From positions 806,001 to 870,000 of the forward strand of contig KV748193.1 in assembly GCA_001692895.1 (NCBI GenBank): a stretch of DNA of 64,000 nucleotides, in the 5' to 3' direction. The position numbers and the translations under genes were made by a program. The notes below the pieces were generated by a model. It was not told the DNA's origin. It searched no databases and was given only the letters and a program-made list of their open reading frames with translations. Source of the stretch: Cenococcum geophilum 1.58. Its lineage: Eukaryota > Ascomycota > Dothideomycetes > Gloniales > Gloniaceae. The stretch's first letter is position 1. Every line of letters begins with the position of its first letter. This document shows positions 1-11,382 of the stretch, one piece after another.

Positions 1-1560
1 TAGTAAAAGGTTCTATAAGATACTTACTAACCCTACCTTTCGCGCGTATATTAGCTTGGTAGTAATTAACGAGGTACATCTTATAGCTAATTGGGGGGGT
101 TTGTTCTGGAGTTTGTATATATAGCTATAGAAAGTGCGGTCGTTATTAGGGCGGAAGCCTTAGTTTGCTTGTACTGCAACGCTTAATAATATAACGTTTA
201 AAATTGTTTAAGAGTTGGCGGGCTTTTAAAATAATATTAATATAGTACGGATATTGATTAACCGGCTAGATCTATTAATTATTAGAGAATATGTTAAGCG
301 AGGAAATAAGAAGTCCTTTAAGAGCTTATACTTTGTTATAGACCGTATATATACCGCTATATCCGCTAAGCAGAGAATCTAATACACGCTAACTCCCTAC
401 TAGATCCTAAAGATAGTTATCTTTCTTAATTTAAAGGACCTAATATTGCTATATAGGAACTTAATTCGTTTATAGTTGGTATATTATAGGTACCAGGAAG
501 CGCAGGCTAGAAGAGCTATTTAGCTTTATTATGCATCGTTAGCTATTACGGATAAAGATAGACTATATAAGGAGTTTAGAAAGCCTAACTTAGAAATCTA
601 TATTCTGCTCTCCTCTAACGCGCTTGCCTACGGCGCTAATATTCCTAATATTAACTATATCGCGCAGTATTACATATATAAAGACAAGTCCATTAATATA
701 ATATAGTAACGACTTGGACGCGGTGCTTGTGGTAGTAGTTAAAAAGGTAAGGCAATATTTCTAATTAAGGATTGGTATAAAGGTCTATATAAGGATATTA
801 CTAGGCCAGCTAAAAATCGCGGTTGTACTGGTAGAGCCTTCCGATCTTAGCTAAGTCAACTTAGCTATAAATATTGTGTTAAGCGATAGGTGCTATAAGA
901 GGATAGGGCTACTAATTTTGCTAGCGATATATCTTTAAGAGTGTCCGTATATAGCAATGCTAATTCTAATCCGTCCGCATTTAATATAGGGCGAGAGCTT
1001 AGTTCTAATGGAATATCCGTAATTCTACTTATGGATATTCTACTAAAGAAGCTAGCGTAGCGCCTAAAAACTAAAGCTGAGAAAAGAGTAGCTCTCTCCT
1101 ATTATATATATGCTCTTATAAATAAGGAAAAGGGCTGCTTATAAAAGATTATATTGGAGAACTATAAGAAACAGTCTCCGTCCACTGGTGGTGAGGGTTA
1201 TTACTCTAACTATAATCCTACTTTACGGGCTTTTAAAGAGTTTAATATCTATAAGCCGTATATAGAGGGGATTCTAAGGAAGATGTAATAAAAGGCCTTT
1301 GCCGTAAGTATAAAAAACTAGTTCTATAACTAGATAGAGAAGAAATATAAGTACACTGTTTGGAATTTAACCTTAAGCTACGTTATATCCAATAAGCAAA
1401 TTACCGCCCTTTATAGCTGCGCCTGGTATATAACTAGCTATAAGGCGCTTAAGAAAAACCTACCTAATTGGAATTGTAATTAGCTTGGTAATAATTTAGA
1501 TAAGTTTATTGCCTTTATTTAAGCGGAGGTAGAAAAGGCAAATTAAGTAGAGAGCTAGCT
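1..1560 (+). pseudogene. RecQ-like DEAH/DEVH-box helicase remnant (C-terminal part)
   Basis: Reading across frames gives a superfamily 2 helicase. Near 55-95 a Walker B region reads VVINEVHLIANWG (the first acidic residue is now Asn, as a RIP change would give). Around 555-690 comes motif V-like text (DALARG-type, read as NALAYGANIPNINYI), and near 700-730 motif VI (QRLGRGACG with Q read as stop). Around 1190-1220 a Cys/Tyr-rich patch resembles the small zinc-binding segment of RecQ proteins. The N-terminal half, including Walker A, lies outside the window. Many TAA/TAG codons and frame changes show it is dead. Related RecQ-like helicases are repeated near chromosome ends in several fungi, so this may be a dispersed family, but nothing here proves a subtelomeric position. 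Confidence 0.6.
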
Positions 1561-1616
1561 ATTAGCGTTAGTAAGTAAATTAAAAGATAGTATAGAGCAG
1601 ATATTACTATGGTCTA

Positions 1617-3150
1617 GGGTAGCGGAGAGGCGTATAGTATTGGCAGCTTAATGTCCGTAAACGTAAGTAGCCTAGCTACCTTAATTAATATCCGCCGAAA
1701 ATCCGCGTGTAGGGCTGCCGATACTATTACCTTCTTAACCTATATCTAGTAGGAACGCGTAGCTGGCTAGCTTAAACTCTAGCTAGCAGAATACCTTTAG
1801 GATAAATATACTAACACCCTATAATGGATATTAGTCTTAGTAACGCGATAGTTAGGTCTAGTTTTTAATATAGGGCGGATATCTAGGATCCTAAAGTTAG
1901 GCCAGATATTAATAGCCCTAGGGTAATAATTAGCGTCAGTTGTTGTTAGGTATTAAGTATCGGCCTCTTAGATATTAAGGTCTATACTATAATAATAGAT
2001 ATTAACTCCCTATAGCTCCCAGATATCTAAGTTTATACTATAGCATTAGAAACTAGTCTCTAGGGTAGGCTAGGTATTATAGCTTATAAAGCAGCTCCGC
2101 ATCTTAACCCTTAGAATAATCCGGATATTAAAGCTTATAGCAAAGTATTAAGTCTTAGCCTTTAGAGTAATCCGGATATTAAAGCTTATAGCGTAGTATT
2201 AAATCCGAACCCTTAGGGCAGTCTAAGTATTAGAGCTTATAGTGCAACACTAAGTTTTAACTTTTAGATAAGCCGGAGGTTTAATATTCGCAATATAGTA
2301 CTAGATCTCCGATTACAAAAAATTCTAAAGTTTAAGATCTGCACCATAGCATCAGTTCCCAGGTAGTAGGAAATCCGGAAATTTAGAATTTGTAACGTAG
2401 TATTAGATCTCCGCTCCTAGAGAATCCTAAGGCTTAGGATTTAAGTTGCGATACTAAATCTCCGCTCCTAGGAAACTCTAAGGCTTAGGGTTTGTAGGCT
2501 AATACTTAATCTCTACCCTCTAAACTGGGCATAGTTTAGAATTCGCGTGCTAATGCTTAATCCCTACCTTCTAAATTGGGTGCGGCTTAGAATTTGCAGT
2601 CTATTATTTGATCTCCGCTCTTTAAACTAGGCGTAGCTCAGAACCTACAGCCTAGTGCTTAATCTCTGCCCTTGGTTTTAGATATAACGTAGCTTTAGTA
2701 GGTTAGTATTTAATATTCCTTAGCATTTTACTTATTTATTAACTTAACTAAGACTAGGTAAGAGCTCTAATTAATATTTAGGTATTAAGTGTCAATCTCC
2801 ACATGCATATTTAAATAGTCTATTAGATTCTTATCTAGAGAGATACTAAAGTTTATACTAAAAGCTCTTAAAACCTATAGAACCTATATTATATTAGCTA
2901 TTTAGTTTAAGTGTCTTATAATCCTCTTAACCAGATATTATCTGTTCTTTTTAGGCTACTATACCTTAAGCCTCTTAGCCAATATTAGATCCGCCTCGCA
3001 GTAAGAGAAAACGAAAGGACGTATCTGCGCACTTTAAAAGTAAGAAATCCGCTTACTAAGTAAACCCAATATCCGCTTACAACCCTTCTTTAGCACCTTA
3101 ATTAAGCGGTGATTCTATATTAATGTTACTTTATAAGTCAACTAGACGGC
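1617..3150 (+). pseudogene. Decayed repeat-protein reading frame downstream of the helicase
   Basis: I do not recognise a family. A plus-strand frame passes through the 51-bp minisatellite (17-residue repeats such as SNPDIKAYS) and continues into a non-repeat tail around 2760-3120, which includes a basic patch reading RSKRKRKDVSAHFKSKKS near 2995-3055, nuclear-signal-like. TAA/TAG codons interrupt it often, at sites where CAA/CAG is plausible. It follows the helicase remnant on the same strand, so it could be that protein's C-terminal extension or a separate gene of the same mobile or dispersed unit. The region 3150-3230 holds nothing recognisable. Confidence 0.4.
1889..2680 (+). repeat. 51-bp minisatellite (17-codon repeat), about 15-16 units
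   Basis: Units of 51 bp follow each other in near-strict register: boundaries fall at about 2042, 2093, 2144, 2195, 2246, 2297, 2348, 2399, 2450, 2501, 2552, 2603 and 2654. Neighbouring units share a core of the type agtattaa-ctc/cct-tag-g-ttag-gcttatag and are strongly diverged from each other. Because 51 is a multiple of three, one plus-strand frame reads a recurring 17-residue motif of the kind SNPDIKAYSVVLS. Units before about 1990 are too decayed to be certain. Confidence 0.8.
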
Positions 3151-3349
3151 GCCCACTTACTTTAATTAGTAGTAACTTAACTATAAAGGATTTACGCGTT
3201 ACAAATAAGCGTATATAAGGTAGTTAATATTTACTAAGGTAAGTTACTATAATAGTAATTATTTGTTAGTAAGCTAATTTAATAAAATCTGCAGCGCGGA
3301 TATTTACCTTTAATTAACCTTCGCACCTTCCACCTTATAGTATCGCACT

Positions 3350-4370
3350 GCGGCCGTCGAAAACGGACTCTGCACCTATACGTGGTGACGGCTACGAACC
3401 TGGTCTTCGAAGTTCAGATCTAGAGCCAACGCAGAGACGTCGCACAGCGTGCGGACAGGACCTGGTGGTGGTTATGGGCGTTAAGGGCGGTGGTAAAAAA
3501 TTTTCGGATGGTAAGATCTTAAAAACCACTACTGTTGGCCCTCTACAATACGATGACTACTACTGTTCTCCTATCTAGGGCACCTATACGATCCGACATA
3601 GATGCACAGTATTTAATAGCATCCCCTAACCCCCAATAGAAAGCATTAACGACCTCTTATATTGACGAATAAGCGAACGTAAGCGAGTAAATGAACGAGC
3701 AAATATACGGCCCCTCCTAACCCCTAGGGCGATCGCCTGCGGAGCATACGGTCACTTGCCGTACTGCCGTAATACTACTGAAGCGACAGCCGGATATAAC
3801 CCCGTATGGTTTTCCTTATCTCCTCTTAATAGAGTAGTGCCCCTAGAGAGGGCCTAGTGACTAGGGCCTAGGTATAAAAGATACCCAGGTACACACATCC
3901 CGCTTTTAGCTTTTAGTATTAAGATAGTAGAACGGATGAATCCCCCTTACGCCTTCGATAGGCCCTAGGGGGGGGAAGGTATAGCGTATATGGTAATGGT
4001 TAAATAAGAGATAGCATATAGGGGATGGCTAAGATATAGGAAACAACAATAATATAGCAATTAATTGGTAAGGCCTAGCTGGGACGTAGTAAACCCTAGC
4101 TTGGATAAGCTAGAGAAGGAAGTAGTGGTTCCTAAGGAGTTCGAACATCTAAGGAGGATAGGATGTAGCCGTAGGCCCGTAGGGCCGCCGCTATAGACGG
4201 ATATGGCAAATCGGGGTTTTTTATCCTACTGAGGTGGCTTATAGGGTTTTTCCTCCCCCAACCTAACTGTAGGGTTTTCTTTATATAAACTATAAGTTTT
4301 CCCCCTATGACGGAGTAGTCTGTGTGGGCCAGATAGGATCCGTATTAGACGTTAATTAAAGATCTACTAC
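3350..4370 (+). mobile_element. LINE-derived, SINE-like non-autonomous insertion with 12-bp TSD
   Basis: The 12-mer tagtatcgcact stands at 3338-3349 and again at 4371-4382. The sister tandem unit shows the uninterrupted site, so this is a real insertion of 1,021 bp. The last 250 bp or so (from about 4115) match the 3' untranslated end of LINE C (about 36370-36600), for example ggagtagtc-gtgggcc-gatcc and the closing gacgttaa. The first 750 bp match nothing else here and have no recognisable reverse transcriptase. It is much less RIP-mutated than its surroundings (normal CA and TG content), which implies a later arrival. A 5' region joined to a LINE 3' tail is the usual build of a LINE-mobilised parasite; an internally deleted LINE is the alternative. 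Confidence 0.65.
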
Positions 4371-4395
4371 TAGTATCGCACTACAAACTTTATTA

Positions 4396-5986
4396 TTGTT
4401 GTTTTATCTACTGTTTATTAGCATACTACTATCTATAATGCCTTCTTTTATACCTCTAAATACGTCCAATAGCTATTTAGTTAAAGAACTTAATACACGC
4501 AACGTTAACGATAAAATAATTAAGGACGCTTTTAAGGACGCTCTTTCTTTTACTAATCCTTTAGAATCTCTGCCTAGAGAGTAAGCTTTCTAATACTAAA
4601 TTATACCTATAGTTAATATAATTTTAGGAAATATGTACTAAAGCACTTTTTATCGGATCTAGTAGAGCACTATAATGAGGTTATTGCGAAATCCGCTAGA
4701 AATCCGCTTACCTTTTTACTGCCTGCCTCTTTACTGCCTGCCTCTTTACTGCCTGCCTCTTCGCCGCCTACTTCTTTACCGCTTGCCTCTTCGCCGCCTG
4801 CCTTTAAGCCGCTTATTTTTTTGTCGCCTGCTACTTTTAAGAAGTTTAATCCTCGTTGTGCTTCTACTTCTCTTAAGAGGTAAGCCGATAGAATTGCTGC
4901 GTAAAATGTTTAGTATAAGATAGCCTTTAAATTGTATGTGTTAACTATACTCTTTTAGTATCTTATTTACTAATTTACCTCTTATAGTAACCTAATAGAA
5001 ATGTTAGAGATTTTAGATAACGATAAAGAGAATAATCTTAATGACGCCAACTCTCCTAAAAGCTCTCCTCTATCCTTTTATAATCTCTATAGCCCTTATA
5101 AGCTCCGCAGTACGTAAATGGCCTAAGCTATAACGTCGGATATTAATATAAACAAGCGCCTTCCTATTTAAGTGCTATTAGTAAATAAATGGTATACCCT
5201 AAAAGTTGGTGCTTAGGAGAATATAAAGGAAGCTCGCTAGCGGATATATACCTACGTCTAGAATATTAAGGGTAGCTCTAGTATACTGCGCGATCCGCTA
5301 TACGCTCTATGCGTTAAGTAAGACTATAAATATCGCGTTTATAAGCAGAACTCTAGGCCACATTTTAGAGGTATATACTTAAGATATCGCTTAAGTAGCA
5401 GGTTGTGTAAAAAGGTATGTGCTAATAGTATACTATTATTCTATTAGCTAATATAGTTCGCTAAGACTGGAGCCGGTTATACCTTAGTGCAAAAAATGTG
5501 CGTAATTAGCTTTTGCTAGTAGTCTAGCTGGAATGCTTACTAAGGTATAATATCCGCATCTTAATAATACGGATATTGCTAATATCCGTATAGCTTTATA
5601 CCCGCACTATCCCCCCTCTAGAGATCTCCCCTTCCTCTAAGACTCTTACTCGCAGTGATATGCGCAGCCGTAGGGGCACCCGTTCTGCCGCCGCTCCTCC
5701 TACTCTTTTACTAATTTATAGCACGCCTAGTGCTGCTTCTGGTACTACTGCTGCTCCCGCTGGCACGGAAAATGTTGGGGTATATTTAGCAATTGCTGTT
5801 TCCGCACGCGTTAATATAGTTTGTAAATAGGTAACTAAGATAGCAAAAGATATTTGGGCTATAGATCGCCGGTTAAGTAAGCTTAAAGATTCTCTAAGTA
5901 AGATAAAGGATAGGCTTATGTTTATAAGGCGTAGTATTATAGCACTTATACGCAACGCCGGGTTGCTAGATATAGAATTTAAGTAA
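4396..5986 (+). pseudogene. Unrecognised gene, tandem copy 1
   Basis: Three pieces are conserved with copy 2. (1) An open start at 4396-4584, MLFYLLFISILLSIMPSF, a hydrophobic signal-peptide- or anchor-like N-terminus. (2) A central segment around 5160-5480 with DPLYALCVKQDYKYRVYK and several Cys or former Cys, possibly metal-binding. (3) An open C-terminal frame, about 5640-5986, ending LLDIEFK, whose last 60 residues (VTKIAKDIWAIDRRLSKLKD) have coiled-coil-like heptad spacing. Stops and frame changes separate the pieces. I recognise no family. Conservation between two mutated copies argues that plus is the coding strand, so minus-strand ORFs here are shadows. Confidence 0.45.
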
Positions 5987-6217
5987 ATACTAGTTAGCTA
6001 TTGCTACGGGTTAGCTATTACTATGGGTTAACTATTATTATAGGTTTAGAGTAATAAAATAGTAGCTCTTACCTCTCTGCTACTACGTATATAGGAATTA
6101 AGTCTCTACCTTATATTTAATAGATATAATTAATATTGTAATATCAGTATAAGCTAAGATAAAGATATCTATATAAGCTAAGATAAAGATATTTATATAT
6201 CCGCACCGTTAATAATT

Positions 6218-8190
6218 ACTAAGGTAAGTCACTATAGTAGTAATTATTTGTTAGTAAGCTAATTTAATAAAATCGGTAGCGTAGATATTTACCTTTAATT
6301 AACCTCCGCACCTCTTCTTCCTCTACTAACCTTCTACCTTATAGCACCGCACCGCAAACTTTATTATTGTTGTTTTATCTACTATCCCTTAACATTCTAC
6401 TATCTATAATGCCTTTATTTATACCTATAAACGATATTAATATAAACAACAGCAGCCAGGCAGTTAAGGAACTTAATATGCGCGAAATGAACAAGGATAC
6501 TGTTAAGCACGCCATGGCTGCTCTTATTAAGCCTTTAGACTCCGTTCCTAAAGAGTAGGCTTTATAATACTAAATTATGCCTATAGCTAATATGATTTTA
6601 GAAAATATATACCAAAGCGCTCTTTATAGAATTTAATAGACGACAAAAATATAAATAGAGCGAAATCTGCTGAAAATCCGCGCACCTTTTCGCTGCCTGC
6701 CTTTCTATTGCCTATATCTTTGCCATAGACCACTTTACCGTCAGTTCCTTCGCCGTCCACTTCTTTGCTATCTGCCTCTCTGCTACCGCTACCTAATACT
6801 TCTAAAAGGAGGCTTAATAAGGCTCGTTTATCTTCTTTTCTTAGAAAGTAGGCTAAAAAGGCTGCTAATATAAATCTAAAGGCTAAGATAGCCATTAAAT
6901 CGTATGTGTTAGTTATACTGTTTTAATATCTTGTTTACTAATTTACCTCTTATAGTAACCTAGATATTTATAAGGTTTCTTTAGATAGCGAATCTCTAGA
7001 TAGCGGTAAAGATAAAGATCTTAATAACGCCGACTCTTACAATCTCCGCAGCCCTCGCAATCTCTACAGCCCTCGCAATCTCTATAGCCCTTATAATCTT
7101 CGTAGTACCACAAATATAAACAAGCGCCTTCCTATCTAAGTGCTGTTAGTGAATAAATGGTATACTTTAAAAGCTAGTGTTTGGGAGAACATAAAGGAAA
7201 GTCGCCAGCGGATATTAACACACGTTTAGAATATTAAGGGTAGCTTTAGTAAGCTACGCGACCCGCTATATACTCTATATAAGAAGCATAGCTACAAATA
7301 TCATTATAAGAAGGACTTTAGGCCTTATTTTAGGGGTGCGTGCTTAAGATATTGTGTAGGTAGTAGGTCGTGCGGAAAGGTACGTGCTAATAGTATACTA
7401 TTATTCTGTTAGCTAACACGCGTATAGGAAAGTTTACTAAATCTAGAGCTGGTTATACCTTAGGGCAAAAAACGTGCGAAGTTAGCTTCTGCTAATAGTC
7501 CAGCTAAAACACCTACTAAGAAGGTATAATATCCGCATCTTAATAATATGGATATTGCTAATATCCGCATAGCTTTATTCCCGCACCACCCCCCCCTTAA
7601 TTACTACGCCCCCCCCCCCCCCCACTAAGACCTCCCCTCCTATTAAGACTCCTACTCGTAGTAGTATACGCGGCCGTAGAGGCACCCGCTCTACCGCTAC
7701 TCTAACTCTTTTACTAATTGCTAGCACGCTAGGTGCTACTATTACTACTACCGCTTCCGCTAGCATGGAATCTATTAGGGTGTATTTAGCAATTGCTATT
7801 TCTATATATATTAATATAGTTCGTAAACGGGTAACTAATATAGCGAAAGATATTCGAGCTATGGACCGCCGGTTAAATAAGTTTGGAGATTCTCTAAGTA
7901 ATATAAAGGATAAGCTTGCGTTCCTAAGGCGTAGTATTATTGCACTTATACGCAATACTGGGCTACTAGATATCAAATAAGTAGATATAAGTTAGCTATT
8001 ACTACGGGTTGGCCGTTGTTACGGGTTTATAATAAAAAAAATAGTAGCTCTTACCTTTTTACTACTATATACGTAGGAATTAAGTCTCCGTCTTATATTT
8101 AATAGATATACTTAATTAATATTATAATATCTATATAAGCTAAGGTGAAGATATCTATATAAGCTAAGATAAAGATATTTATATATCCGT
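6218..8190 (+). repeat. Tandem duplication, unit 2
   Basis: Second, uninterrupted copy of the duplicated unit (about 1.97 kb). It starts ttactaaggtaagtcac, which matches 3232, and ends in the same ataagctaagataaagat block as unit 1. A run of about 15 C at 7610-7624 is specific to this copy. At 8191 similarity stops and unrelated sequence begins. Confidence 0.85.
6367..7980 (+). pseudogene. Unrecognised gene, tandem copy 2
   Basis: Same architecture as copy 1. An open start lies at 6367-6558 (MLFYLLSLNILLSIMPLF, then a charged segment with VKELNMREMNKD). A central Tyr/Cys-rich block lies around 7140-7450 (DPLYTLY-KHSYKYHYKK). An open C-terminal frame at 7765-7980 reads KRVTNIAKDIRAMDRRLNKF and ends GLLDIK. 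The C-terminal 71 residues are fully open here and match copy 1 residue for residue except at a minority of positions, so this part may have kept its sense. Function is unknown. The hydrophobic start suggests a secreted or membrane product if the pieces were ever one gene. Confidence 0.45.
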
Positions 8191-8229
8191 ACCACAAAAT
8201 AGCTAACTACTACGTTATATACTACGCAC

Positions 8230-10975
8230 TAAGAAAATTATACGCTAGCTAGAATTAATATTAATAAAAAGATCTCGCTTAATATATTAAGATAGAAACG
8301 TACTATAAGCCTAAGCATTTAAAAGTCCTCTAGTATATTATCTGTAGCCTTATTAAATTCGTCCTTATAAGGGTTATATAGTAAACCGCTAATATAAGAC
8401 ATCCGTATATTAAAATTAGCAATGCCGCCCTATAAGAGCTGCTCTAATTTAAGTTAAAGAATAGCAGGTGCCTTAAACCCAACGTCCTGTATACGCTGAC
8501 GCATAATCAAATCCTTAGCAATTATATCCGTAAGTAACTAGATATTAACCATAGGAGGCTTAATTATATAATTGGATATCGTCCGCTTACTAAACGCGTC
8601 CTTAAACTTAGCACGAAGAGGTCCAGTATAGCTTATAGTAAGAATACTTTATCTAAATAGAAAGTCTACTCCGAAGGTCGAGTTTCCGCATAATTGGAGT
8701 AACTCCTTTAGCTGAAGATTTAGTAGTTTATTAAGTTAATTAGCTTTAAAAAAGCTATTTAGCTCTCCGTAATTATTAATTAGCCCGTTTATAAGTATAG
8801 CCTACTAAAGTACTAGATTATACGCCTCTGTTATAATTAACCTTTAGAAGTATATTATTTCTAATATATAGTTATTGCTCCTTAATCTAGTAAAGTAAAG
8901 GCAAAGGCGGGCAATTGCACGCTTTAAAAGGCCGATATCTATATACTTAATGGCGTATTTCAACACTTTATATATTTTAACCACCTATAGATATTAAATA
9001 TAATTAAAGAACTCTACGTTAACAATTTAAGCGGGCTAGCTTATAGTAGCGGAGCCGGGTACTATAAGTAATTAATTTATAATTTAAGAACCTTCGCGGG
9101 TAAAGGGCTGCGGAGGAACCAGTTTATTAGCCTCGCGGCTAACTTTAGAGCTAAAACCCGCCGCGCGGATATCCTTAATATGCTATAAAAACTACTCGGG
9201 CGTTAAGGATCTAATGTATCTTTTAACCGCACCTTCTTTATAAATATCAAGCCTATTGTGGATATGTATTAAGAAGAGTGCAATAATATGGGTATTAAAA
9301 CTATGCAGTACTAGCTCCTTAAGATGGTAAAAAGAAGGGCGCTTTATAGGAATATTTCGTCGCCCAAGGTAATTTATATAAGTGTAGAGCGTAGAGTACT
9401 ACTGCGCATATTGCTTACCACCAAAGAAAGTCCTTATAATTGTATATAGGAAGTTTAACCAGAGGTGCCAAAGACCTAAAACAGGTAGTACCCAACGGTG
9501 GTTATTATATAAGAGCGTAGCCTCCGCCCGCTCCTGCTTATAGGCGCGGATAAGCTTTACGGTTTTCTAGTTACCGTATACCAGATATAATTGGTCCTAG
9601 AAATTATTATCGCGATTAAGCTATAGTTACTCTAGGAAGATCGTCTTAAGTATACAGTAGTTGCCATTTATAGAAGCCTCGCTCTCTATAATAGGGCCTA
9701 GGTTTACGTATATTGTCTTTATAGATAGTAGAATATTAATCTCCGGCATACGCGGATATTTAAGCTTGGTATTAGATTTAAAAATGCTATTTATAGCGGC
9801 CGGATATACGCTTCGCAGAGCATCTATAATTATAAATATAGATATCTAATTTTAAATGCTATTATATGTGTTACCTAGCGCCTTAGTAATATCCTTAATG
9901 CGAAGCTGTACTTGGTTATATAGTATACTTTAAAGAAGGCCACTAGGGGGAATATAAGATCCGTAGATAAGCTTTCTAGTAGTATAGGAATAAAAAACAC
10001 TAGTATCTCCGATTAACTAATGTCGCGTTTACTTAAGATAGTTAAAATTGTTATATATAATATAGATATTATTAAAAGCGGACATTAATTAGAGGTAAGT
10101 CTTTAATAACGTTAGCGCCAGTATATCCGCCGCTGGTATTATAACCTTCCTTAGAGCGCTCGGCCAATTCCATCTTTTAGTAATTAAGCGTCTTATATCC
10201 GTTAATAAGCCCTAATTTATAAAGCAGTAATAGAACCTAATGCTTTACACCTATACCTTAAAGACAAAGACTAAGAAGCTAAGTAAAACAGTTAGCGGAG
10301 CTTTAAGCGCGGCCTAATAAAAGGATAGACGTAAGAATAACCACCCGCCCTAAGTGCGGATTTCGCGATCTATTAGTTCTTAATTATGACGATAATCCTT
10401 CTATTAGTTGGTAGAGTAGAGGGGTATATTAGCTAATTGCCTTATAGCCCTACGAGAGTTAAACGTCTTTAAACTCTAGATTTGACTTCTATAGCCTAAA
10501 GATAACTGTCTTCTGCTGGAGATTACAAAGCTCTTTATAAAGGATATTTATGACCGTATTAATTAGTTCCGAATAGATATCCGTAGTCTCCATAATCGCA
10601 TTATAGATTTTTTTGTCCCTTAGAAGGGTAGCAATAAGCCCCTTTACCTTCTTCTTTTTTGCCTTCTTTTTTTACGCCTTATTATTTCCTACGCCTAGTC
10701 TTTTATTAATATTAAGCTGTAGCCACGCTAAAGAAAGGTCACTAAAGGACCATCGCTACTCCTGTAAGTGCTCTAAAATAATTCTAACCTTCTCTTCCTT
10801 TAATATCCGCCTAGCGGATGCTCCAGTTGGTGTTTAGATAGGCGTCCGCCGGTTAACTAATGCCGTGTTTATAGTGAGGGTAGGTAGTTTAATTATCGGC
10901 ATATTACCCGTTTAGCGGCGCTTTCTGCTTAACATCGCGGGGGCTAATGGGGTAGATATATTTATTGATTATAGA
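8230..10975 (-). pseudogene. DUF6589-like protein remnant
   Basis: Read on the minus strand, the region gives a long decayed protein. Near 9590-9440 it reads VYGN-KTVKLIRAYKQERAE followed by HRWVLPVLGLWHLWLNFLY, the 'GDQ-T...R-R...ERAE...W-LP-PGLFHL-MNF' pattern I associate with fungal DUF6589 proteins. Upstream (about 10800-10500) there is a Lys-rich segment, KKAKKKKVKGLIATLLRDKK; downstream (about 8700-8520) comes a FSKRTISNYIIKPPMVNIQ segment. Stops are mostly TAA/TAG at plausible Gln codons. The role of DUF6589 proteins is not established; they are commonly repeated and near transposons. It sits between the tandem gene units and the intact gene. 10976-11150 holds no gene. Confidence 0.5.
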
Positions 10976-11149
10976 GCTACTTCCGCGGATCAATTTAACG
11001 GTATTTCTGAGATAATAGCTGCTATGGGGGTGTAGATTAATTTCGTTAAAAAAGGTAACTGCTTTACATATAAACAAAGTTGGATCGCTTAAGAAACGTT
11101 AGATAAGTCCCTTAGACTATAGAATCAACTTTTTAACAAAAAAGGTTAG

Positions 11150-11382
11150 CGATATCCGCTTGCGGATATACGTATGTCCGCTAATTGATTCTATGGTCTG
11201 AGCTTGCTGAGGTAAGGTCTGAGCTTCTGAGGTAACAAACAAATGTAATTGTGGATAGTCACCCTTCGACCTCAACCTCCAACTAGTTCCTACTGAATCC
11301 TCCCCACAGCAGTTATTCACCCTTAATATTCCCCAAAACTACACTACCTTACCTTATCGACGATAATAAACACCTAGCCATT
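11150..11382 (+). promoter_or_regulatory. Putative promoter and leader of the intact gene
   Basis: Base composition changes here from TpA-rich to ordinary. Visible elements are a palindrome (atatccgcttgcggatat, 11153-11170), a direct repeat ggtctgagctt..gaggtaa at about 11193-11233, and a C/T-rich stretch from 11270 to 11380 (cctcaacctccaac, cctaccttacc) leading to the ATG in the context gccattATGG. Pyrimidine-rich leaders are usual before fungal starts. No TATA box is clear. Confidence 0.3.

Larger units (their letters stand above)
3232..6215 (+). repeat. Tandem duplication, unit 1 (interrupted by an insertion)
   Basis: The start (3232-3349, beginning ttactaaggtaag) matches 6218-6355. After a 1,021-bp insertion, 4383-6215 matches 6355-8190 throughout, including the paired small ORFs, the central Cys/Tyr-rich segment and the terminal block of short ataagctaagataaagatat repeats. 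Without the insertion the unit is about 1.95 kb. The two units lie head to tail and are diverged mainly by transitions, as expected if RIP acted on a duplicated gene. Confidence 0.85.

Noticed and set aside
1889-2680. Regular 51-bp repeats considered as a CRISPR-like array.
   Set aside because: There are no conserved repeats alternating with unique spacers; the whole unit is repeated and the organism is a eukaryote.
1-3230. Subtelomere, suggested by the RecQ-like helicase.
   Set aside because: No TTAGGG-type array or other chromosome-end mark is present in the window.
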